Source of the DNA: Umbelopsis ramanniana AG
Taxonomy: Eukaryota > Mucoromycota > Umbelopsidomycetes > Umbelopsidales > Umbelopsidaceae
NCBI RefSeq assembly: GCF_025399195.1
Contig: NW_026252098.1
Coordinates: 248,001 to 312,000 of the forward strand
Direction: 5' to 3'
DNA: 64,000 bases
The position numbers were made by a program, and so were the translations under genes. The notes beneath the pieces are model-generated. The model ran no database searches, was not told the DNA's origin, and saw only the letters and a list, made by a program, of their open reading frames with translations. Below are positions 36,540-47,523 of the stretch, piece by piece. The first letter of the stretch is position 1; each line of letters begins with the position of its first letter.

Positions 36540-37317
36540 TTAAGCCTTGGGCTGAACCTTCTTACCATCCTAAAAACGAGTAACATGTGTTAGAGCACTG
36601 TAACCGCATATGCTACTGCCAAAACCTCAATTACATACCTTGCTGAATCTGAATCTCGGGGGAGGGGCGCGGTTGCGACGACCGACACGGGAGCGAACAC
36701 GGACAACCTTGGAGTGGATAGCGCAAGAGACACAGTAGTGAAGCTTGATGTACAACTTGGGGATGGCATAGACTATAAAGAATTGAAATCGATCAGAAAA
36801 CTGTTCAAACTATATTACCCAACAAGTTTTCAGTGTTGTGGACTTACCCTCATAGACGGAAGCATCCTCAAGATCACGAACGGCGGCAGCCTCGACCATG
36901 TTACGGACGGTGAAACGCTTGATGGCCTTGTCTTTGGGGACGCAGCGAGCGCAGTTGAGGCAGCGGACAGGCTTGACGTGGCCACGTCCGTGCTTGTTGC
37001 GGCCGTTGTTTCTTCTCTTGGTGGTCTATAAAGAAAGATACAAGATGTTCAGTATTCCGTAGTTTAATCTGATGCAGTCTACCAGTATTCGAGTTTATGG
37101 AAATTGCATGTGTGGGTATTGGAAAAGGTTGGGCATTTTTGAAAGTAATGTCGAAATTCGAAAATTAAGGTGAAAAAGTCAATCGGTGTTCGTCCCTTTG
37201 ATGAACGGATATTTCAAGTCGTATCCAAACAGAAATTGATCATCCATCGTTTATGTGTTGCATCGATCTCTAATACAATGTAATCTGACAGATGGATGGG
37301 TTGGGTCTACTCACCAT
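36540..37317 (-). CDS. RPS26: 40S ribosomal protein S26 (eS26)
   Basis: Four exons encode 114 residues: 37317-37315 (the ATG alone), 37025-36848, 36772-36639 and 36569-36540. The sequence [20 protein letters not shown], the zinc motif [17 protein letters not shown] and later [17 protein letters not shown] with [11 protein letters not shown] are unmistakable. S26 sits at the mRNA exit channel of the 40S subunit. A first coding exon consisting only of ATG followed by GTGAGT is typical for fungal ribosomal protein genes. Confidence 0.97.
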
Positions 37318-37503
37318 AGTGAAGGTAAAAGGGGGAATCACACTTTCGGCAGTGTATGGCTGACTTCAACAGTGGGCGAGAACTCGAAGTGGTCACGTGT
37401 ATTTGAACGTCATGAAATTTTGACTTGCGAAAATTGAGGAAAACAAGCACATTAAAAAAGCTCATTTTTACTTTGGCAGAAGTGAGAATCATTCAAAGTT
37501 ACA
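37318..37503. promoter_or_regulatory. Short divergent promoter (RPS26 / prohibitin)
   Basis: Only 186 bp lie between the opposite start codons of two highly expressed housekeeping genes, so regulatory sites are probably shared. A CACGTG E-box-like sequence lies at 37393-37398 (GGTCACGTGTAT). Confidence 0.55.
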
Positions 37504-38621
37504 ATGTCAGGCGTTAATAGACTACTCTCTACTGTTGCTCGCTGGGCTATTCCACTCTCACTTGGTGTAGCAGGTATGGGATTAACTTTCCATAGTCTTA
37601 TTATTAGAATGTTCTTATACTAATTTACTGCGTAACTCTATCAAAGGTGCTCAAGCTGCTATGTACGATGGTAAGCACTCATTGTCTTTTTTCCCCAGTC
37701 ATTCAGCTTTCTCACTGACATGTTTTACTCTACGATAGTTCAGGGTGGACACCGCGCCGTCCTCTTCGATCGTATTCAGGGTGTCAAGCCAGATTCCGCC
37801 GGAGAAGGTACTCACTTCCTCGTACCATGGCTTCAACGTGCCGTTACAGTAAGTACTTCATCGGTGCATTTTGTTGGTAGCGAATGTAGTCAATTGATTA
37901 TTTTATTTCAAGTTCGATGTACGCACCAAGCCCCGAAATATCTCAACCACCACTGGTTCAAAGGATATGCAGATGGTTTCGTTAACCTTGCGTGTATTGC
38001 ACCGTCCCGAAATTCAAGCCTTGCCTCAAATTTATCAAAACTTGGGTCTTGACTACGACGAGAGAGTTTTGCCTTCCATCGGTAATGAAGTCTTGAAGGC
38101 TATTGTTGCTCAATTCGATGCTTCAGAGCTCATCACACAGCGTGAGATTGTTTCATCCCGAATTCGTGAGGACCTCGTCAAGCGAGCACGAGAGTTCCAC
38201 ATTGAACTTGAAGATGTCTCCATTGTAAGTATTCCACACTTTGATTGAAGGAGGCACTATTAGATGCAACTGATGTACTGATATGTGCTCCATTTAGACC
38301 CACATGACTTTCGGTAAGGAGTTCACCAACGCCGTTGAACAGAAGCAAATTGCCCAGCAAGAAGCTGAACGTGCCAAGTTCATTGTTGAACGTGCTGAAC
38401 AAGAAAGACAAGCCGCTATCATCCGTGCTGAGGGTGACTCTCAAGCCGCTGAACTTATTTCTGCTGCTTTGGAGAAGGCTGGTGAGGGCCTTGTTGAGTT
38501 CCGTCGTATCGAAGCTTCCAAGGAAATCGCCACCGTCCTTGCTCAAGCCCGCAACGTCACATATCTTCCTAGCTCTAGCCAAGGCGGTTCCAACGTCCTC
38601 TTGGGCATCAACGCCGCTTAG
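37504..38621 (+). CDS. PHB1: Prohibitin 1 (mitochondrial inner-membrane scaffold)
   Basis: Five exons (37504-37573, 37647-37670, 37739-37848, 37913-38224, 38298-38621), 279 residues. The N-terminal hydrophobic anchor ([20 protein letters not shown]) is followed by the SPFH/PHB domain: [46 protein letters not shown] and LRVLHRPEI. The C-terminal coiled coil contains [20 protein letters not shown]. The [13 protein letters not shown] block and length favour PHB1 over the longer PHB2. It forms ring complexes with PHB2. Exon 2 is only 24 nt. Confidence 0.96.
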
Positions 38622-38913
38622 ATGTGAGGTGAAATTCCGGCCCGCAAATAGACCTCTGTGGTAGAGCGTAAAATCAGCCTCATTGTAATTCACTGCTATA
38701 ATTTTCATTCCAAAAATAAAAACAATCCACTTTTTCTGTCAATCACCCGTATGTTACTGCGACCTGATGCACTCTGCCTGTAGGCTTTTTATTAAATATA
38801 CGAAAAATGGTGGTCATAACTATACAATGTGTAGATTGAAATTTTCTGCCACTATCAGACAGCTATCACTGCGAAAATTGGATGGTGAGAGCGTAAAAGT
38901 ATTATCACTCCGC

Positions 38914-41900
38914 CTATTGTCTTCTCAACTGACTGTCTAAGGTACGTCTCTGCTGGCCTAACCAAGAAGACGGTGGGGCAGCTCGAGCGTGATTCATGCT
39001 TTCTTTCGGTCTTTGAAGCGACAGACCATACCAAGCAGATATGATCAATTGCTGCTCACGCCTTGACTGTAATCGAACTTCATGCAGTTTGCTCTATTAT
39101 ATTTGCAATAAAATTGGGAAAGGAAATGAGCGATTTTTAAGAGCTGAAATGATAATTCAATGAGGCTAACTGACCTGTAACTTCTCAATCTCATCCTCGC
39201 GCATTTGTAGCTCGGCTTTGAGAGAGGTAACTGCTTCATCAAAGTTTCCAGTGTTGTGACCAAGTCTGCTTTCTTTGAGCATCTTGTCTTGCTGCTTGAT
39301 GAACTGTATAAAATTGAAAATTTAAGAATTTGGTTTGAGTTGCATACATTGATGAGATCAATTCTTCACCTCCTTAGCTTTCTGTATCTTGATTTGCAGT
39401 TCATTGATTTGCTCTTGGAGCTGCAGAATTTGCTGTTGCAAATGAGCATTTTGCTGCTTCAAAGGTTCGTCATCCTTGGCATTGATAGCCACAAGAGAAG
39501 CCTTGAGTTCGCTATTGGGATAACACTGTATTAGCATACATAGAAACATACGTGAATATACTCCTAAGATGGGTGTGTCTTTACCTGTTGACTCTCTCCT
39601 TCTCCAAAAGCAAGTCTTTATGCTCAATACTTTGGCTTTGAAGCATGTCCTTCTCCAGCAACAACTTATTGATATCATGGAGCTGCTTCTTGGTTTGCTC
39701 CTCAAGGTCGTTTGCACGAGATTCCAATTCGTGATATCTGCTTTTCAAATCACCTTGGTCTCCATCCAAATCAGAAAAGCCACCTTGAGCGATACGGGAT
39801 TCCAATTTGGAATTGCGGTCCCTAAGGCTCTTAGATTCCTTCTCGATGTCGATGATATGAAGTCGTAAAGACATGGTGGCCTGACTCTGGTCCAATAGGG
39901 CGTCAGGAATACCTTCACGTATGCGTGCCATATCGCTGTTGAGAATGTCTCGTTCCTGAGATGCTTCAAGGTAGTCCTTTTCAAACTGCGCCTTCATACG
40001 GTTTGCGTCTTCCAAGAGGTGTTTGAGTACCACTGCCTTCTGGCCACCGCCTGATGTAGAATCCTCCTGCATGGTTTTGATTTGACGCTCCAGCCGTCGA
40101 ATCTTCAGTCGCCTATATCCATAACGGGACATAAATATGATTTCCTTTTCTGCCCATACTACATACAATCAGACTTACAATTGGGTCACATTATTTTCCT
40201 TCAGAGAGTGTTCAAGATTTCCTTCTAATGATCCGTCAACATCCATTTCTTCGTCCACGTTTCCACTGTACGCATGGCCATCTTCTTCGCCTGTGAAGGT
40301 TCAATTTTAAGGTTAAGTGCGATTGGAAGATACGCACATTTGAAACAAATTACATACCGTTCATCTCGATTTCTTGCAATCGATCCTCCAGCAATTGAAT
40401 TTGTTCAGTATCATTGGCTTTATCCTCTTCCAAGGATTGTACTCTTTTCGTCATGTGTTGCATTTCGTACTCCATCTTATTCTTCTCTCGTATCAGCTCG
40501 TTATTCTTTGTCTCGAGAGTAGCAACTTGGTCCTTGTACGAGTCCATCAAAGTTTTGAAAGCCAAAACCTTACGATATTCCTCTTCTATAGTTTGATTTC
40601 TTTCCATGAGCTGAACATTTTGATCCTCTAGAGCCTGTAATTTTAGATAAAGAATATCAGAATGTGGATTACTTGCGTTTAATCGCAAAATGATACATCA
40701 TACCTTGATTTGACGGCGAAGGTCGGCACTTTCTTCAAGCTTTTTTTTGTATTTTTCAATGACATTTTCAGTCTTTTGAAGCTTTTCCGCTGCATGCTTG
40801 TACTCATCCAACTGGTCCTTAAGTCTTGTAGACTGTTCTGCCTTTTTGGTCAGGTCCTCTACCTATTACCATATCTCGGTGTCAAGACCAGCAACACGCC
40901 ATTCACGAATCTAGTATTTAACTTACCCGCTTTGTCAAGTCCGATATTGTGATGCTCTGGCTATCCAAGAGCATCTCTGACTCTTGCCTGCGATCTTCGC
41001 TACGTTGGCTGAAGATAGTAGTGTTAAATGTAGGCTAAAGCATTTGATAGACGTGCAATGTATGACTTACAGATCCTGCTTCAAATGATCGATTTCTGTT
41101 CTCATGATGAAATCTGCCTTTCCAGTTTCATTGGCTTGCGCAACGGCTGAATCCATGTCGTGAAGGCGTGATTTGAGTTCGGCTTTCTCCGCTTCCAGTT
41201 CATCCTGCAACATGAATGATGTTAGATGGCGTTTTCAATCAAGGTCAAACCCCTGGAGTAATGTGTTGCGAAGCCTGGACTTACATATTTATAGCGAAGT
41301 TGGCCATGTTCTTCTATCAATTGCTGATGAGCATTTTCCAACTCTTCTTTCTCCAATGCCATGCGGTTGCTCTCAAACTGATGTCGAGAAACTGTTTCTC
41401 CTCTATAGAAGATCGCTTAGTGACTTGATAAAAAGCATTTGTGATATAAATAAATTACTAACTCGTTGAATGAGGCTTGTCGTTGAGTACCCATGCTTGG
41501 GAGGTTACCGCCAGGTTCTGCGGAACGGCCTTGAACAATGACCATGACCTACGAGTTTGTATTAGGACATGTCTATAACGATTTGAAGGATAAACGCAAA
41601 ATAAAATACCTGCTCAATGCACACCATGAGAGCATGTTGACTTGATTGAGACAAGCTTTGCATCTTCTCAATATATATGGAGTTGTTGTCGTTGAGGACG
41701 GCGATAACAATCACCAACTGACACAATTTAAGAATTTCATCGGCATCCGCATCCTTAGCTATGGCTGTTAGATTAATATTTGGTATCTTGTCGGTGAAAT
41801 CCTGTTGCCCTAGCACCTCCTCATAGTACCGAGTGACTAATTTGTATAGCTTTTTGAGATTATTAAACTTTAACACCCAGTTATCGCTGAGATCTGCAGA

Positions 41901-42205
41901 TCGAATTAATTTGAACCACTTTGCGTCTCTGGGTAGATAGCGCGTGAGGTTAGCATTCAAATTTGGCAACACAAATGGTATACTTAGTAGGAAGGTAATT
42001 TACATGTGAGCTAGCACTTCAAATAATATAATGCCATCTGATAGATCCGTTATTTGAGTGCAAGAGTGAGACAAACGATCAAAGCTATTGACCTGAGGAT
42101 GTATCGTCGTTAAACAGTGTATTCTTCTCTAGGGTTTATTTCTTTGTTACATACCCATTCGACAAAAGCCGATGCATTAGATTCTTGAGCTTTAGATAAC
42201 TTCAT
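38914..42205 (-). CDS. Hook family dynein-cargo adaptor
   Basis: Fourteen exons: 42205-42155, 42092-42004, 41928-41610, 41548-41463, 41402-41285, 41204-41071, 41008-40927, 40862-40704, 40634-40358, 40290-40179, 40112-39585, 39511-39370, 39303-39175 and 39066-38914. They total 792 residues. The N-terminal Hook domain (1-155) has FVEWVNSFDR, TDLSDGIILFEVLAHIDAKW and DNWVLKFNNLKKL. It continues YYEEVLGQQ and NSIYIEKMQSLSQSSQHALM. The central coiled coil runs to about residue 740 (for example DLTKKAEQSTRLKDQLDEYK). The C-terminal EQQLIISAWYGLSLQR is the conserved Hook tail that contacts FTS/FHIP. In Aspergillus HookA links early endosomes to dynein. A 75-nt intron restores AHIDAKWFK, matching the family's QIDAAWF. 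Confidence 0.95.
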
Positions 42206-43346
42206 TCTCGAAAAAGATGGTCGTCTTGGCTAATGTTCCTGCCAAGACTAAAGTTAGGTTGCTGAAAGTGGAGATCACCTGACTGTTGGAATTAGCATCA
42301 TGCAATTTTATGGCGTAATGCCATTGGCACGCTCAGAAATGGTACATTACCTTGCAATTACAAGGCAGCTAAAGGAGTCGAGCAGTGCGTTTTGCAAACC
42401 TGAAGAAGAAAAAAATTAGAGCTCCACAGCTAGAGCTTTTACAGCGCGACGCGTTGAGTGAGTTTCACAATCCGCGAGGCGAAAGTCTGTTTATGGAAAG
42501 ACAATCAGGTGTCAAGACCTGGGAAGATCTCTCGTATTAAGATATTAAATACAGCTTCTTGAAAAGAAGCTGTGAGAGAACTTTGTTGACTTGATGGTAT
42601 CATTTTTAAATTATTACTGCTTTCAAATAATAGCTGCTTGCCCGAAGGCGTTCACAGCTGAGTAAACATTGGAGAAAAATCGAACCGGATTGACACCTTT
42701 TCCTAGCCTGTATATCATCATATCAAATTGCAATAATGAACTTAACAATTTGACAAGCATGATCCGACAAAAACCTATGCTCTATATCGCATCTCAAAAA
42801 CACATGCTATTCCGTGTAGACAACATAAACCAACATAATATGTCGATGAGATTTATATTCCAGACCACTCCATATAGCCATAGTTATTTTCAAATCAGAT
42901 ATAGAACATCAGCGGTTATGAAAGCCTAAGCATTTCATGCTGACGTAGTAATCCACAAATAACATTATACTTTGACATGTACTTTTGATGGAATTCACCT
43001 GGATAATAAAGGGGCGTAAATGAAAACATGCCCTGTGCACATGTTATGGAGTTGATTCCGTAAAGTGCGTCCCTTTCTCACCCGAGCATCCTGACCACTC
43101 ACTGCAGGAGATATTGCTTTAATCATTATTAACGCATGCATGTCAAAATGATGCTATCGAAAATACCTCGTCGTGATCGACTATTACACGTGAAGTTTAG
43201 CAACTTGAAATTATTAAGTGTATCTAATGTGATCCAACGGAAGTGCAAAAACGAACATTAATTTATATTTGTGCTTCTTTGCTATGATGTATACAGAGGT
43301 ATTTCTACATTTATTTTACGTTTATTTCCTTTCTTGTAAGGTGCCA
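42206..43346. other. Gene-free stretch of 1.1 kb
   Basis: Upstream of the Hook gene and downstream of the membrane protein gene. The longest open frame (42669-42929, +) has no family features. A perfect hairpin lies at 42551-42573. I see nothing else. Confidence 0.5.
42551..42573. repeat. Perfect 10-bp inverted repeat with 3-nt loop
   Basis: ACAGCTTCTT, then GAA, then AAGAAGCTGT. It can fold as a hairpin. It also contains TTCnnGAA (TTCTTGAA), the core unit of a heat shock element. No T-run follows, so a polymerase III terminator is unlikely. Confidence 0.6.
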
Positions 43347-44585
43347 CTAACGACGTTGCTGATAATAGTCTTCCGATCTTCTAACTGGTGGAATTGGTAG
43401 CGACTTGTAAGAAGTTGCGAAAGGGCTACCTTGATGACGAGGAGGGGACTGGGTCCACATCTGGTAACTTGGCATGAGATTCAAAGAAGTAGGTGAGGTG
43501 GACGGAACAGAATGATTTGGAGAGTTCTGCCATCCCTGAACATTATTCCACGTTCCATTGGGATATATATAACCTGGAGGAACACGATAGACAGGCGAAA
43601 GGGGTGATACTGGTCGATTACGTGCTCGAGCACTTGATATTGATGATAGAGGAGAGGTTGGGCGAGTACGAGTATGAAAACTAGCATGAGGAGAACCTGG
43701 TACGTCTGTAAGAGTTCGATGGTGTCGTACATCTGAAGCTACAGGCGGTATCACTTCTTTACCAAGTGCTTGCATTCTGGTCATTATTGGAGTAATGTCA
43801 TCCTCATCTTCATTAGCGTCACCAAGATTTTCTTTCGATGAAACTCCATTCTGTTCATGTTGTTTTGATTTGGTACTAGATATCCATTCCTTAACATCAT
43901 CAACATCTTTGGATATGGTCGCTTCTAATCGGGACATTGAGTGTCTGTTACCAGAAACCATGCTTGCTTGACTTTTGGTCGGTTTAGAGGTATATGTAGG
44001 GTAATGGATCTGTCTTTGACCATCTGCTGGCCTTTTAGATTGCTGGCATGAACATTGTAATTTTCCCTTGTAAGGACACTCCGGTGGTCGTTTGCCACTG
44101 GCAATAACTGGGAGCAAACCATCAACATTTCTTCCTTCAATGACTTCACCGGTAGTATTAAACTTGGTTGACCCTTTTTCTGAAGACTGTTTGGAACCCG
44201 GTTCAGAAATTTGGCTGCGAGTAGACGCTTGGGATCCGTCGGTCAATACACTTAGATTTGGGGGTTCTTTCTGCCTTTGTTCCAAAATTTTGGCTAGCAC
44301 TTCAGTTTTGTTATCATCCAAGTGGTGAGCTGCGTTCGCTTCTAATTTCATTTCATCTCTACTAATATCGGATGCATCGAATACGTCTTTGCTCTTTGTG
44401 GGTAACTGATCATCAGAGCTAATGTCAACTTCCAATTTGCCGTTCTCGAGTGCTAAATCTTCGTTCTTCTCCTTATTTTTGTTCTTCCTACGTAGAATAA
44501 CAACTAGATATGTGAGATATGTAAGTGAAATTACTAGCAATGACACTAGAACGGCCACAATAATGATTTCGGTATTGCTATTCAT
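43347..44585 (-). CDS. Single-pass membrane protein with disordered tail, unknown function
   Basis: Intronless, 412 residues. After a short polar N-terminus (MNSNTE) comes one strong membrane segment (about 7-31, IIIVAVLVSLLVISLTYL and on), followed at once by RRKNKNKEKN. By the positive-inside rule the long C-terminal part faces the cytosol (signal-anchor, N-out). The tail is Ser/Thr/Pro-rich and disordered, with an isolated cysteine cluster CPYKGKLQCSCQQ at about 177-189 and Pro-rich SPPRHQGSPF and LPIPPVRRSE that could bind SH3 or WW domains. I recognise no family. It is one of only two confident genes here without introns. Confidence 0.7.
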   Translation of the reverse strand: MNSNTEIIIVAVLVSLLVISLTYLTYLVVILRRKNKNKEKNEDLALENGKLEVDISSDDQLPTKSKDVFDASDISRDEMKLEANAAHHLDDNKTEVLAKILEQRQKEPPNLSVLTDGSQASTRSQISEPGSKQSSEKGSTKFNTTGEVIEGRNVDGLLPVIASGKRPPECPYKGKLQCSCQQSKRPADGQRQIHYPTYTSKPTKSQASMVSGNRHSMSRLEATISKDVDDVKEWISSTKSKQHEQNGVSSKENLGDANEDEDDITPIMTRMQALGKEVIPPVASDVRHHRTLTDVPGSPHASFHTRTRPTSPLSSISSARARNRPVSPLSPVYRVPPGYIYPNGTWNNVQGWQNSPNHSVPSTSPTSLNLMPSYQMWTQSPPRHQGSPFATSYKSLPIPPVRRSEDYYQQRR

Positions 44586-44995
44586 TTCTGAATGGCGTGC
44601 ATATGAAGCAGCGAAACAAAGCCTTTTGTTGTTGTTGTCTAGAAATGCAACTTTCTATATAGACTACAAGTTATCAGAAGGAAGGACTGTAGTGTTTGAA
44701 AAAAGTAAAAGCGTATTAAAAGAAGCAAAATGAGAAGATTATTGAATTGCGTCTCTTTTGTATAATGAAAAGCTGAAATTGCTTTTTCGTTGAAATTCTA
44801 ATGCCCGGCCACTTTTCTTTGAGGCTTGAAATGGACTCTCCTGACGAAAATCCACCACAGGCCTTTTTTTTTTTTTTTAATTATTACCGAATCATCTTCA
44901 TAAAACGGATTATACTTTGACGATGATTTATTGAATGAACCAGATGACTGGATTGCCTTGGGTCATGAACCAATGAAATGACTACATGTTTTGCT
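44586..44995. other. Intergenic
   Basis: Promoter side of the membrane protein gene and 3' side of the siderophore synthetase. Contains a long T tract (from about 44863). No gene seen. Confidence 0.5.
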
Positions 44996-47368
44996 TTATA
45001 CGATTTGCGAGTTCAAATTTGCGGATGCAAGACAACCACCTTTAGTACCACTCGGAGTGGGTATATCATCCAGGATATGTTGTTGTGGTTCGTACAAAAT
45101 CAAGTTTGGAATATTACGATAGATATACTGGTATAAATGAAAGCAATAAGCAAAGCATACCTTTTTTTAACCTCTAGTGTTTCAATGAACTACACTTACA
45201 TCTCTATACAATTCATCGATCTTCATTTGCATAAGGCACTTGCCAGGAATTTCTGGCTTTTGAAGCCAAGCTGTATACATGGGGTGGCTATCAGGTATCA
45301 TCTTGATCAATTGATGACGAAGCATAGCCCATCCTTTGCCATTATAGTGCATATCCAATACACGAATGAGGCGGTGAAGATGGCCAAAAATCAAGGTATG
45401 GTACAACAACTTGTAGACCTGTTTATTGATGGTGAGGGATGTCAGCTGCTTGTATGTTTTATGGTTTCAAGACCGGTGATTTTTGAAAAGGAAACATCTT
45501 ACCTCGTCAAGCTCATTTGCTTCTACACAGCTATCTGGAATCACATCCAATTCGACGCCGCACGACTTTCTCAGCGTTTCCTGGTGGGCTTTGATACCTC
45601 CGAAATCGCGTACAATGAAACCAATCAACTTCTTGGTCTTGCTATCAAACCGGGCTAGGGTATTTTGACCATGTGCTTCAAAGGCGACTCCGTTGTGTAG
45701 ACATGGCGGTAGAAAAGCCTCAAGAGACAATCGGATGTAGCTGAGAGTAGCCAGTGGAAAATCATTATTAGCGCAAAACATAGCATCAGGTATAATGGAA
45801 CTGTTGCTTACCTCTCAAGAAATTCTTCCTTCTTTTCATCCGTATCTAACCCCCAAACATGCTCCACCAAAGACTTGTTCGATTCGGCGTTCTGACATTT
45901 CTCCACTAATGCCGCGCATACAACAACTTGTTCTCCTCTCTCCGCGCAATTATTCTCAAATGCTTCCCGAACAACGGCGCTACAATGCTTAGCTACGTTG
46001 AAGTCATCATGTTTGTAGCATGCACTGGCGAGTTCTCGTTCAATTTGAAGGACATTTTTGTCGATAGTAAGCTTAGGCACTACGTTTTTGGAAAAGCCAG
46101 GTCCGAAATATGTTGTGTAAGGTGTAATGGTACGCAGCGCAGAGGACACCTTCATACCTAGGCAGAGTTTAAGAGAATATTCAGGTAGGACGTCTTCAAC
46201 CACGACAGATCGTAGAGAAGTCAAAGCTTTGGCTGGGACGGAGATATTTGGAGGCAGAACAATAACGTTGGAAAAGTAATGATGAATGTTCGGAAGCTGA
46301 AGCTCATGAATGGGCAGCAAAACGTATTCATTGGGATTGGGAAGGGAAATTTCGGTTGAATTATCGAACAAGGCTTTTACCAAGGGTTCAGTCAGTTTCT
46401 CAAAGTCGCCTCTAAGATTTACACTTGCTCTTGGAACAGCAACCGCTCGAATTCTGGGATTGGACAAGTCGTACTCATCCCCGGAGATAACAGGCATAGG
46501 TGGAACGGTGTAGCGAGCCTTGTGCATCTAAAATACAATAAGATATTATTACATGATGACAGGTAACGTTCAGACTGCTGATCAAGAAAGCTTACTGGAT
46601 GCGTAGCATGGCCTTCGAGAATGAGTTGTTCCCATTCGATGGGCGGAGATTGAAATGTTGGTAGCGGCTTGGGGTGGTCGTATATGTACTCTGTGCAGCC
46701 GAAATGTAAATATTACAATAAACAAAATATATTGGCAATGGAAGTTGACATACTTTGATTGATGATAGAGCTAGTCAGTTCCATAGAAATTTGTTGCATC
46801 AAGTGCTTATCCACGTTGATCGTAACGGCAAAGGAAGTCCAAAGTTTGCTGCCATCGATACGGCCACAGAGTTCAGAATTTGACATTACAGAAACTTGTG
46901 CCTGCATAAGGTCATATGTAGTCTTCTTCCAGTTGACATGGTCTTGTCCAAGCCAGAGCAAGTTCTGAAATAGTTATGCATAAAATATCATAAATTACAT
47001 GCAGCGTAATCTGAAAACTTTTTTTTTTGACTTACCTCAGAAACATCGTTAGGACAAAGGGTATATATAGCTGGAAGCATGTCCATGGGGTCAAGCAATT
47101 TGACTTTATGTAAGCCATTTTCTGAGCAGAAAGACTCAACTATTGGAAGATTTTTCAAAGGGACGATAGAATGTATATCTTTCAGACCGAAGCGTACAGC
47201 ATGCTGGTATACGACGATACAAAGGGCTGTAACGTCACTGCTAAGGTGGCTTGGGGAGGGAAGGACATAGGCAGACATCAAACCTTCTGTGACCAGACAT
47301 GCCAGTAATCTGGACGATGTAGCGAACTGGGCGAAGTGAGATGTTCTAGATACGCTTGGAATAGGCAT
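44996..47368 (-). CDS. NIS siderophore synthetase (IucA/IucC family), likely rhizoferrin synthetase
   Basis: Seven exons (47368-47036, 46964-46754, 46690-46596, 46527-45812, 45740-45503, 45445-45200, 45127-44996), 656 residues. The N-terminal half has EWEQLILEGHATHPMHKARY, the usual G-H-P-x-H-K-x-R-x nucleotide/substrate region of IucA/IucC proteins. The C-terminal ferric-transporter-like half has HNGVAFEAHGQNTLARFD (HGQN at 475-478) and FIVRDFGGIKAHQETL. Family knowledge: NIS synthetases join citrate to amines using ATP, and in Mucorales a single such enzyme makes rhizoferrin from two citrates and putrescine. That product assignment is inferred from lineage. Two iron-type GATA sites lie upstream. 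An alternative in-frame start is at 47413. The acceptor of exon 6 is a tandem AAGCAG. Confidence 0.9.
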
Positions 47369-47486
47369 CTTCTTGGTGGTGTAGGAGAAAAAGAAGTTTC
47401 TGGAGACGAACACACCGATCGACTGGATGTTGTTTCTCGACGGGGATGAGGTGGTGACTTCTCAGGCGATTTTTTAACTCCGTCAC

Positions 47487-47496
47487 TTATCAGATT
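47487..47496 (-). promoter_or_regulatory. Iron-responsive-type GATA site 1 (AATCTGATAA)
   Basis: On the minus strand, the gene's strand, the bases read AATCTGATAA. This fits (G/A)ATC(T/A)GATAA, the site of fungal iron repressors (Urbs1/Sre1/SreA type), exactly. It lies about 120 bp upstream of the siderophore synthetase start codon. Confidence 0.7.
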
Positions 47497-47513
47497 TGAA
47501 ACTCGCCAAGAAA

Positions 47514-47523
47514 TTATCAGATC
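47514..47523 (-). promoter_or_regulatory. Iron-responsive-type GATA site 2 (GATCTGATAA)
   Basis: Second perfect match, on the same strand, 17 bases from the first, about 146 bp upstream of the start codon. A weaker sequence, AGTCAGATAA, lies at 47596-47605 on the plus strand. Confidence 0.7.

Noticed and set aside
37720..38052. Open frame reading through prohibitin intron 3
   Set aside because: Splicing at 37848/37913 restores [19 protein letters not shown], conserved in prohibitins.
38178..38708. Long minus-strand open frame (176 codons) opposite prohibitin exons 4-5
   Set aside because: It is antisense to a highly conserved coding sequence and lacks any recognisable domain.
41983..42003. 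Apparent 21-nt intron in the Hook gene with extra sequence LPNLNANLTRYLP
   Set aside because: A 75-nt intron to the acceptor at 41929 restores AHIDAKWF, which matches the Hook family; the extra residues are intronic.
42669..42929. 86-codon plus-strand open frame in the gene-free stretch
   Set aside because: No domain, no splice context and a composition typical of random AT-rich sequence.
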